19,723 nt of DNA from Pseudomonadota bacterium (lineage in GTDB: Bacteria > Myxococcota > Polyangia > Polyangiales > Polyangiaceae). The stretch is taken from the NCBI GenBank assembly GCA_023419055.1, contig JAEZYO010000558.1, positions 1 to 19,723 of the forward strand, given 5' to 3'. A model generated the notes under the pieces. That model had not been told where the DNA came from. It did no database searches and saw only the letters and a list, made by a program, of their open reading frames with translations. The translations under genes were made by a program, and so were the position numbers. This document shows, one piece after another, positions 12,394 through 18,654 of this stretch (its first letter is position 1; each line of letters begins with the position of its first letter).

Positions 12394-14817
12394 TCACTTA
12401 CAGCCCGAACGAGCGCGGAGCGCCCCCTCGGCCGCGTCCCGAGACCCGCGCGGCGCGTCCTTCGATAAGAGCGGGGCGATCCGCTGGCGGAGGTCGGGGA
12501 CGCCGAGGTTCGCGAGCGAGCCCAGCGCCGCGAGACCTATCGCGCGAGCCTCGTTGGTCGCGAGCGGATCCTGCAAGCGCCGCGCGTGCTTGGCGAGCGA
12601 GTCAGCGGCTCCGACGTCGCACGACGCGCCGAGCGCCTTGGCTGCGGCCACGCGGACCTCGAAGCGCTCCTTCTCGTCGTCGAGCCGCGCAGTGAGCCCC
12701 TCCGTGGCGCTTCGCACCTTACGGCGCCCGAGCGCGAGCGCCACGTCGCGGCGAACGAGCCAGGCCTCGTCGTCGAGCGCGGTGACGAGGGCCCGATCGC
12801 TCTCCGGATCAGCGCCGTATTCAGCGAGGGCCAGCGCCGACGCGCCGCGCACGATGGGCCAGCGATCCTCTTCGAGCCGCTCGCGGAGCGCCTCCGCGGC
12901 GAAGGCGCCGCTCGGCTTCGCGAGCGCGCGCGCCGCTGCTTCGCGCACGCGCACCTCGCGGTCGTCGAGCGCGCGCAAGAGCTCCTTCTGGAATTGCTCG
13001 GGCGCGCGAACGACCCGCGCTGCCTGCGCGCGCACCTCGGGGTTCGGATCGCTCGCCAGGGCGCTCGAAAGCAGCGCTTTCGCCGCCGGCGCCGCGGGAG
13101 CCAGGGCGCCCGCCGGAGCCGTGCGCAGGTAGCGGGTGCGAAAGCTCGGGGCTCCCGCCGAGACGCGCGCGAGAGCCTCGCTCGCTTGTGGCTCGAACGA
13201 CGACGCGCGATCACCGAGCGCGCGCAAGAGATCGAGCGTCGCGACCTCCGGCGTCGCTCCATTCCCGAGCTCCTCGCGAATCACGCCGGCCGCTTCGGGG
13301 ACCGCCGCGAGCCGCCCGAGCGCGACGCGCAACACCTTGCGCCGCGCGACCTGCTTCTCCTCGAGGAGCGGCACGAAGGTCTTCACCGCGTCCTTCGGCG
13401 CGACGATCGCGAGCTCGTTCGCGAGCTCCTGGAACGCCTTGCCCTTCGCCCCCGGCAGCGCCGCGCGCAGCGCTTCTGCCGCCGCCGGACCGCAGCGGCG
13501 CAGGCGCGGGCGAGCGTGCTCGCGGTGCGCCTCGACGTCTTCTCCGAGCGCGCGCAGGTACACGGGGACGCTGATCGAGCAATCCGCGGCGTCGATCACG
13601 TCGAGCGCCACGCGACGACCGCCCTCGTCGAGATCACCGAAGCGCTCCGCGACCGCCTGGAAACCCGGCGCGCCGAGCGAGCGCAGCACCGAGCCCGCGG
13701 CTTCCGCGCGCTTTCCGCCGCCGGCGAGCGCGCCGACGAGCGTCTTCGGGTCGGCGTTCTCGAACTCGGTTCGGGCGCGGAGCTCCGCGAACGTCACCGC
13801 CGCGTTCGGGCTCTCGTCCGCGGCGCTCTCCAGCACCACCGCGAGGCAATCGTCGGCGAGCGGCTCGTCGAAGCTGACGGCATAGCGCGCACCGGGCGTT
13901 TGCCAGGCGTCGCTCGGCACCGAGACCCGATAGACGCTGTTCGTCGACGCCAGGTAGAACTGCTTCGGAGCCGTCGCTTGGGGCGGCTCCTTCGCGGTGG
14001 GGCGGAACACGAACTCGACGCCCTGGAGCGGCAGCTTGTCCGGCGCCTTCAGGAGCACGAAGTCACCTCGGCCGCTGCCGCTCCGCGCCTCGGACCAGGA
14101 CGTCGCCGAGTCGCCGTCCACGAGCGCTCCGGGCGGCGCGTCGAGGGCGCTCGTCGCGCCGAGCACCTGCACCAGCGCCGGCCCGCTCGGCGCGCCGGCA
14201 GGAACCGGCTTCGCCTCGAGCTCGGGCGCCGACGCTCGCTCGCCGGCGCCGAGCTGCTGCACCTTCGCGGGGACGAGCTTCATCGTCTTCGGATCGAGCA
14301 CCGATGGAGCGAGCAGGGTCGGGCGACCGCAGAGCGTGAGATCTTCCCGCTGCTCTCCGACCAGGATGCCGTACGAGCCGTCGCTCGTCTCCTTCACCTG
14401 GACGAGGCTCCCCCGACGCAGGCTCTCTTCTCCCTGTACCCAGCCGGTGTAACCCGCGAAGTAGATGACCGGTTTGTCGCCCGCGAGCGGCGCCGCGACC
14501 ACGGCCTCCCAAGTGCGGTCGGGGCTCCCGCTCGGGACCGAAATCACGACCGCGCGTCGCTCCGCCCCGATGCGGACCACCTTGATGCTCGAGCCGGCCG
14601 CCTTGCTCGCGAGCTCGCTCGGCAGCCCGAGCTCGAGCCCCTGCTCGACCGAGCACGGCGGGGCCGCGCAAACCTTCGCCCGCAAGGCTCCCTTCTGATC
14701 GAAGCCGACCGCGAGCGCGGGCTGCCCTTTACTCGCCCTCGCCACGGCGGGCGGCGCCGCGAACGCGGGCGCGGCGTAGAACGAGAGCAACGCGAAAGGA
14801 GCGACGAAGCGCATCAT
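12394..14817 (-). CDS. Exported discoidin-like/HEAT-repeat protein
   Basis: An 807-residue protein with a signal peptide (residues 1-20, ending PAFA). Residues 28-200 form an unassigned beta-rich N-terminal domain with paired Cys (KVCAAPPC and a later Cys near 163). Residues about 215-352 resemble a discoidin/F5-8C galactose-binding-like domain: VDGDSATSW, then FVLLKAPDKLPLQGVEFVF and a closing FAELRART. From about 355 to the end is a helical HEAT or PBS-lyase-type repeat array, clearest at 590-735 with repeats such as PNPEVRAQAARVV, REVRVREAAARALA, RWPIVRGASALALAEYG and EAWLVRRDVALALGR. It probably acts as a periplasmic or surface binding scaffold; no enzymatic motif is seen. Its ATG overlaps the stop of the DHH-like gene (ATGA), so the two are translationally coupled. 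Ligand unknown. Confidence 0.8.
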   Translation of the reverse strand: MMRFVAPFALLSFYAAPAFAAPPAVARASKGQPALAVGFDQKGALRAKVCAAPPCSVEQGLELGLPSELASKAAGSSIKVVRIGAERRAVVISVPSGSPDRTWEAVVAAPLAGDKPVIYFAGYTGWVQGEESLRRGSLVQVKETSDGSYGILVGEQREDLTLCGRPTLLAPSVLDPKTMKLVPAKVQQLGAGERASAPELEAKPVPAGAPSGPALVQVLGATSALDAPPGALVDGDSATSWSEARSGSGRGDFVLLKAPDKLPLQGVEFVFRPTAKEPPQATAPKQFYLASTNSVYRVSVPSDAWQTPGARYAVSFDEPLADDCLAVVLESAADESPNAAVTFAELRARTEFENADPKTLVGALAGGGKRAEAAGSVLRSLGAPGFQAVAERFGDLDEGGRRVALDVIDAADCSISVPVYLRALGEDVEAHREHARPRLRRCGPAAAEALRAALPGAKGKAFQELANELAIVAPKDAVKTFVPLLEEKQVARRKVLRVALGRLAAVPEAAGVIREELGNGATPEVATLDLLRALGDRASSFEPQASEALARVSAGAPSFRTRYLRTAPAGALAPAAPAAKALLSSALASDPNPEVRAQAARVVRAPEQFQKELLRALDDREVRVREAAARALAKPSGAFAAEALRERLEEDRWPIVRGASALALAEYGADPESDRALVTALDDEAWLVRRDVALALGRRKVRSATEGLTARLDDEKERFEVRVAAAKALGASCDVGAADSLAKHARRLQDPLATNEARAIGLAALGSLANLGVPDLRQRIAPLLSKDAPRGSRDAAEGALRARSGCK

Positions 14818-15737
14818 GGATGAACGACCTCAGCGGGATCCACGCCGAGCCGGCGGAGCGCGTCGTCGTGGCGATTTCTGGGGAGAGACACGCGCGTCGG
14901 CATGCCGCCCTCGAGCTCGAACAGCTCGAGGAAGTTGAGCCCGCTGTCGAAGCGCGCAGCGATGCTCACGTTGTCCTTGTCGACGACGATGCTCACGCGA
15001 TCGCGCTCCTGCCCGAGCAACAAGAGCAGCGTCTTGTCGATGCGGCCGAAACCCTTGGTGACGTCGACGTACGCGACGCCGGGAGGCAGGCGCTGAAACG
15101 CCTGCGCGGCGCGGCGCGTCTCGCGCTCGATGGGGACGAGCTCGTCGGCCGCTGCCTGAATCGGAACCCAAAGCGCCGCGTCCTCGAGGCCGGTCGCGAG
15201 GTGTCGCACGATGACACCGAACAGCCCCGCGTCGTGCGGCCGCGCCCGCAGCGCGCGATCCATGCGTTCCGCCGGAGGGCTCGGCGTCCCCATGCGGGTG
15301 TCGATGGCGCGCGCGTCGTCGTCGCAGCCGGGATACGCCTCCACGCCGCCACGGATCCATTTGGCGGCGCTGGCCAGGCCGTCGAAGTCGGTGTGGCACA
15401 CGATGGTGTCCACCGGGCCGATGCGCGTCACGAGCTCGGGCGTGATCATCTCGGGGCACGCGCCGTGCTCCGCCTTGGTGGAGAGCACGAACCGCGGATC
15501 GCTCGCGTAGCGCGGGTGCTCGTCGTGGTCGTGGTGATCGACCCAGGCGCGCAGGCGATCGCCCAGCGTCTCGATGAATGGCAGCGTCACCGCCTCGAAG
15601 CTCCCGCTACGACCCCCGACGCCGGCAAACGCGATGTCGAGCACTGCCACGCGACCTTGGAGCTGCGCCGGGCGCGGCAGCTTACGCGGCGTTCCGAAAG
15701 CCAAATTCTGCATCGAAAACGACGAGGCCCCTCTCAC
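14814..15737 (-). CDS. DHH/DHHA1-like phosphoesterase with permuted motif order
   Basis: A 307-residue, probably cytoplasmic protein carrying the motifs of DHH-superfamily phosphoesterases (RecJ, NrnA and relatives), which use Mn-binding aspartates to hydrolyse phosphodiester or phosphoanhydride bonds. Motif III is plain (Asp67-His68-His69 in WVDHHDHDEH). The sequence IVCHTDFDGLASAAKW (112-127) matches motif I, but in the known family motif I lies N-terminal to DHH, whereas here it follows. Asp34 in AVLDIAF could be motif II and Asp146 in AIDTRMG motif IV. The C-terminal 85 residues look DHHA1-like (VSIAARFDSGLNFLELF, then EGGMP), though the usual GGGH His is absent. Starts: GTG 15737, or ATG 15713 eight residues later. 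It is the first gene of a coupled pair with the HEAT protein. Substrate unknown; possible loss of activity cannot be excluded. Confidence 0.65.
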   Translation of the reverse strand: MRGASSFSMQNLAFGTPRKLPRPAQLQGRVAVLDIAFAGVGGRSGSFEAVTLPFIETLGDRLRAWVDHHDHDEHPRYASDPRFVLSTKAEHGACPEMITPELVTRIGPVDTIVCHTDFDGLASAAKWIRGGVEAYPGCDDDARAIDTRMGTPSPPAERMDRALRARPHDAGLFGVIVRHLATGLEDAALWVPIQAAADELVPIERETRRAAQAFQRLPPGVAYVDVTKGFGRIDKTLLLLLGQERDRVSIVVDKDNVSIAARFDSGLNFLELFELEGGMPTRVSLPRNRHDDALRRLGVDPAEVVHP

Positions 15738-15746
15738 GGCCGGATC

Positions 15747-15769
15747 GGCGCCGAAGGTGTGGCGCCGAA
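15747..15769. repeat. Short direct repeat in a divergent intergenic region
   Basis: GGCGCCGAA occurs at 15747-15755 and again at 15761-15769, start to start 14 bp. Both contain the palindrome GGCGCC. They sit just upstream of the DHH-like gene's GTG, where a regulator could bind, but GGCGCC is common at this base composition. Confidence 0.35.
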
Positions 15770-15794
15770 AGCGCTGTGCGGGCTGAAGGTAGCA

Positions 15795-15822
15795 TTGATT
15801 CGCGAGCCGGAACGTCTAAGAC
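15795..15822 (+). promoter_or_regulatory. Possible promoter of the SH3-like protein gene
   Basis: TTGATT (15795-15800) and TAAGAC (15817-15822) are separated by 16 bp and match the -35 and -10 consensus at 4 and 3 of 6 positions. The leader to the TTG at 15907 would be about 78 nt. Weak prediction. Confidence 0.28.
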
Positions 15823-15906
15823 TGAGTCGCCGGCGGACATTTCAGCAACAGCGGAGCGAAAGCAAGCAGCACTCGCGAGGGTGTGAGAAACACGAGGAGC
15901 AACGGA

Positions 15907-16932
15907 TTGAAAGCGCTTTGTCGCACGGTCTCGGGAAAACCCTCGCTCACGCTCGCCACCGCCGTCGCGTGCGTGATGGCTACCGGCACGGCGAAAGCAG
16001 AGAGCAGCAACGGAACGCCCTGCACGCTGCGCGGTGTCACCCAGGTCGCCGCGAACACGCCGATCTACGGCGCGGACGGGCAAGCCGTCGCCCGCTTCAG
16101 CGGCGCAGAGTCCGCGCTCTCCGCGTCCTCTTTCCCCGCGGATGCCCGCGGCCGAGTCAAGGTGGAGACCGGCACCGGGACCGGAAGCTTCCGAGTGCGC
16201 GGCTTCATGAACGTGGACGAGGTGCCCGTCTTCACGGCGCAAAGCGTGCCGGTGGTCCCGGGGCACGTCTGGATCGGCGCCGATCAGCGCGTCACCGTGG
16301 TCGGCGCCGCGCCAGGTCGGTTGAAGGTGCAGCGACTCGTGAGCGCTTCATTGCAGCAAACCTTCACGACGTGGGGGCCTTGCAGCGCGTTCACGCTCGC
16401 GGGCAAGCCGCCGTCACCCGCGCCGCTTCCTGCTCGCGCCCGCGGGTACGTTCTCCAGCAGGCGAGCCTCGACCTCTACGACGGAGGCGACGCGGACAAC
16501 CACCTCGTCGCGACCTTGCTCCGCGCCCCCGCCACGGACCAGGTCCTCTTCTACGCTACCGAACAGCGCGGCTCCTGGCTGCGCGTCGAGCACCACGGGG
16601 AGGTCCAGGTGGACGCGTGGGCCAAGCTAGCCGATCTCGTCGCCCTCCCGCCGGGCGAGACGATCGACCAGCTGCTTCCACGCGCGACGCTCACGAGCCC
16701 GGCGCGGCTCGCGGTGCAAGGCGAGCCACGTAAGGTCAAGACCACGAAGGAAGTCGCGCTCCGGCGCGCCGCCCGGGACAGCGACGCGGTGATCGGCGTC
16801 ATCGAGGTCGGGACCGAGACGTACGTGCTCGACGTCATCGCGGGCTGGGCGAGCGTGATGCCCAAGGCGCTGAACGTGATGCCGCCCGAGAACGGACAAT
16901 TTTGGGTGAAGGCGTCCGACCTCGGGCTCTGA
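15907..16932 (+). CDS. Exported SH3-like domain protein, unknown function
   Basis: A 341-residue secreted protein. I place the start at TTG 15907 because GAGGAG (15894-15899) then sits at a 7-nt spacing and the product begins MKALCRTVSG with a classical signal peptide ending GTAKA (cleavage after residue 31). The GTG at 15883 would add 8 residues and has only a poorly spaced GAGG. The mature protein has a beta-rich N-terminal part (about 40-150, starting CTLRGVTQVAANTPIYGADG, which resembles an SH3-like strand pattern) and two further segments of bacterial SH3 type: about 185-250 (VLQQASLDLYDG, then GSWLRVEHHGEVQVDAWAKL) and about 280-341 (KEVALRRAA, then ETYVLDVIAGWASVMPKA). Such domains usually bind peptidoglycan or peptides, so an envelope role is likely. 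No catalytic motif is seen. Two Cys (about 39 and 160) could pair. Confidence 0.7.
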   Translation: MKALCRTVSGKPSLTLATAVACVMATGTAKAESSNGTPCTLRGVTQVAANTPIYGADGQAVARFSGAESALSASSFPADARGRVKVETGTGTGSFRVRGFMNVDEVPVFTAQSVPVVPGHVWIGADQRVTVVGAAPGRLKVQRLVSASLQQTFTTWGPCSAFTLAGKPPSPAPLPARARGYVLQQASLDLYDGGDADNHLVATLLRAPATDQVLFYATEQRGSWLRVEHHGEVQVDAWAKLADLVALPPGETIDQLLPRATLTSPARLAVQGEPRKVKTTKEVALRRAARDSDAVIGVIEVGTETYVLDVIAGWASVMPKALNVMPPENGQFWVKASDLGL

Positions 16933-17040
16933 CCGTGCGGCCCGTGCCACACGATCCTTCACACCGCGAACGCCAGGTCACGCTCTCGCGCTCGATCATC
17001 GCGCTCTAGCGCCCGGCACGCCGGCTGCAGTGCGCGGGCC

Positions 17041-17232
17041 ATGACTCGCCTCTCGATCCTGCTCGCGTCCGTCGCCTTCACCGCCTGCATCGACACTTGC
17101 CCGAACAGCTGCCAGCGCCAGTACCAGGACTGTCTGGACACCGGGCGCTCAGCGGAGGAGTGCGACGAGCTGCTCGCGAACTGCGACGACGCCTGCGGCG
17201 CGGCCCCCTACAGCGCTTCTCGCAGCGAGTGA
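17041..17232 (+). CDS. Cys-rich mini-lipoprotein with mirror-symmetric cysteines (63 aa)
   Basis: A 63-residue lipoprotein. The signal peptide (residues 1-15, MTRLSILLASVAFTA) ends in a lipobox-like FTA-Cys16, so the mature protein would be about 48 residues attached by lipid to a membrane. Six further cysteines lie at 20, 24, 31, 41, 48 and 52. The gaps between them are 3, 6, 9, 6 and 3 residues, a mirror pattern expected for a helix-turn-helix hairpin held by three nested disulfides (20-52, 24-48, 31-41) with the turn near LDTGRSAEE. The layout recalls twin CX3C alpha-hairpinins, but I do not recognise a family. The ATG at 17041 lacks a clear Shine-Dalgarno; the lipobox supports the start. 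The last 25 bases overlap the 3' end of the convergent STAS-like gene. Confidence 0.65.
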   Translation: MTRLSILLASVAFTACIDTCPNSCQRQYQDCLDTGRSAEECDELLANCDDACGAAPYSASRSE

Positions 17233-17648
17233 GCGTAGCGCGGGTCGTCGAGGAACTTCGCGTAGCTGTGCGCGACGCGCTGAGCCTCTTCCATCGAGTC
17301 GACGTCGATGGTGATGTCGTCGCCCGGCGAGTTCTGACGAGCCACGCGCGCAGCTTGCAGGCGCTGCACCGTATCGTCCGAGATGTGCGCGCAGAGGACG
17401 GCGCCGTTGCGACGCGCGTAACCGATCTCCGCGCCCATCAACGCCGCGATGGTGGGGTGTACGGTCTTCATGCCGCGCATGTCCGCGATCACGATGTGAT
17501 TCTTGCCGCGAAAAACGTCCGTCCCCTGCTCGCGGTAGGCCTTGCACCAGGCCTTCATCGTGGCCTCGTCGAAAATCCCCCGCATCCTCACGTAAACGGT
17601 GCGTCGTACTGGATCCGCCTTGATCTCGAAGTCCGCGTTCACGTTCAT
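17208..17648 (-). CDS. STAS/SpoIIAA-like domain protein
   Basis: A 146-residue cytoplasmic protein resembling SpoIIAA-like/STAS-domain proteins, which act in protein-protein or lipid interactions and often in regulation. The sequence alternates strands and helices in the expected order: FEIKADPVRRTVYVRMRGIFD (strand pair), EATMKAWCKAYREQG (helix), NHIVIADMRGMKTVHPTIAALMG (strand and helix at the usual phosphoacceptor region, with Thr but no DxS motif), then RRNGAVLCAHISDDTVQRL, and a final helix near the C-terminus. I take ATG 17648 as the start. A good -35/-10 pair lies immediately upstream, GAGGGGCGAGGA precedes the ATG, and the upstream extension to 17789 would overlap the metallophosphoesterase gene and reads as low-complexity Ser/Arg. 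No partner anti-sigma factor is nearby. Confidence 0.65.
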   Translation of the reverse strand: MNVNADFEIKADPVRRTVYVRMRGIFDEATMKAWCKAYREQGTDVFRGKNHIVIADMRGMKTVHPTIAALMGAEIGYARRNGAVLCAHISDDTVQRLQAARVARQNSPGDDITIDVDSMEEAQRVAHSYAKFLDDPRYAHSLREAL

Positions 17649-17660
17649 TCCTCGCCCCTC

Positions 17661-17690
17661 AAGATACGACCCCTCACGGGAGGGTGACAA
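17661..17690 (-). promoter_or_regulatory. Sigma-70-type promoter of the STAS-like gene
   Basis: On the minus strand TTGTCA (17690-17685, 5 of 6 to consensus) is followed after 18 bp by TATCTT (17666-17661, 4 of 6). Twelve bases separate the -10 box from the ATG at 17648, and they hold the purine-rich GAGGGGCGAGGA. The spacer contains a perfect inverted repeat CCCTC-ACGG-GAGGG (17671-17684), which may be an operator or the 3'-end hairpin of the preceding metallophosphoesterase gene. This is the best -35/-10 pair in the window. Confidence 0.55.
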
Positions 17691-17718
17691 CGATTTGATC
17701 GTCAGCGTAGCGTCGTTC

Positions 17719-18606
17719 CTACCCGTCCGCACGTTTTCCGACAGCACCTTCACCGACGAGAGTGAAGACGACGACCTCCGGCCTCGCAAAGGCGCGAATC
17801 GGGATCTCGGCGCCGCCTACACCCTTCGAAACGAAGGCTACGCCGTCACCGATCCGATACATCCCGCGCGGCCAACGACGCGACCCAGGCCCCGGCGGCA
17901 GCACGACGGGGACGCCGCCCGGAAGGGCGATGTGGCCTCCATGCGTGTGCCCGGCCAGGTAGAGTGCAACGCCGGACGAGAAGAACGGAAAGCCGTCGGG
18001 AGCGTGGCAGAGGAGGATCTTGATCGCCGCCTCCGGCACGGACGCGAGCGCGATCACTGGATCGGGCTCGCCAGCCCACGGCTCATCGAGCCCCACGACG
18101 TAGACGTCGCCGTGCGGCTCCGGCAAGCGCACCGAGCGGTTGACGAGCACCTCCGCGCCACCGTCCTCGAGCGCTCGCTCGAGAAGGTGATGCTCCGTCC
18201 AGAGGTCGTGGTTGCCGAGCACGGCGAGCTTGGTCGGCGCGCGCACGCTCTCCACGAGGGAGCGCAGCCTTTCGGCGCGCGCCGCGGTCGCCTCGAGGAA
18301 GACATAGTCGCCGCCGAGCAGGAACACGTCGGGACGCTCGTTCGCCGCGAGCTCGAACGCTCGTTCGAGCAGCCGATCGGGCGTCGTGGGCCCGATGTGC
18401 AGATCCGAGATGAAGGCCAGGCTGAGCGCGCGCGATCCCGGCGGTAGAACGGCGAGCGTGTGACGGACGACCTCGACGTGCGTGGCCCCGGGGACCATCC
18501 CCCAGAGCCGCGCGGGCCAATCGCCCTTGTAGAGGACGTTGGCCAACGCTTCGACGATCGTCTGCCGCGTGCCCTTGGTGTGTCGCCCGCGGCGGACAGG
18601 ATTCAT
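17719..18606 (-). CDS. YkuE-type metallophosphoesterase
   Basis: A 295-residue calcineurin-like phosphoesterase using a two-metal centre. All family motifs are present in order: Asp68-x-His70 (FISDLHIG), Gly-Gly-Asp100 (LLGGDYVF), Gly-Asn132-His133-Asp134 (LGNHDLW), His201 (LLCHAPDGFP) and Gly-His220-Thr-His222-Gly (AGHTHGGHIALPGG). The C-terminal GSRRWPRGMYRIG followed by VSKGVGG is typical of the YkuE/YaeI/LpxG-like subgroup, some members of which act on lipids such as UDP-2,3-diacylglucosamine. A long basic N-terminus (residues 1-60) precedes the domain, with no clear signal peptide, so it may be peripheral to the membrane. The exact substrate is not predictable. It starts at ATG 18606; GCTATTCG begins 20 nt upstream. 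It lies 48 bp after the DUF4139-like gene and may share its transcript. Confidence 0.9.
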   Translation of the reverse strand: MNPVRRGRHTKGTRQTIVEALANVLYKGDWPARLWGMVPGATHVEVVRHTLAVLPPGSRALSLAFISDLHIGPTTPDRLLERAFELAANERPDVFLLGGDYVFLEATAARAERLRSLVESVRAPTKLAVLGNHDLWTEHHLLERALEDGGAEVLVNRSVRLPEPHGDVYVVGLDEPWAGEPDPVIALASVPEAAIKILLCHAPDGFPFFSSGVALYLAGHTHGGHIALPGGVPVVLPPGPGSRRWPRGMYRIGDGVAFVSKGVGGAEIPIRAFARPEVVVFTLVGEGAVGKRADG

Positions 18607-18618
18607 GGAGCGATCGCA

Positions 18619-18628
18619 CGAATAGCAA
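18619..18628 (-). promoter_or_regulatory. Extended -10-like element before the metallophosphoesterase gene
   Basis: On the minus strand TTGCTATTCG has GCTA beginning 20 nt before the ATG at 18606, the same distance as GCTAGGCT before the ATG at 3527, with the same TG one base before TA (TGCTA). It would give a leader of roughly 5-6 nt. No -35 box is identified, and the gene may also be read through from upstream. Confidence 0.35.
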
Positions 18629-18654
18629 CCGCGTCCGCTCCGAGCAACTGGGCG

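Noticed and set aside
12586..14823. A 745-codon open frame opposite the HEAT protein.
   Set aside because: Arg/Glu-rich translation without motifs; the minus-strand HEAT and discoidin-like signatures and signal peptide are convincing.
14820..16733. A 637-codon open frame on the plus strand spanning the antisense of the DHH-like gene and another frame of the SH3-like gene.
   Set aside because: It conflicts with two supported genes and shows only Arg-rich low complexity.
17649..17789. A 47-residue N-terminal extension of the STAS-like protein.
   Set aside because: It would overlap the metallophosphoesterase gene and cover a good promoter; ATG 17648 with purine-rich upstream sequence is preferred.
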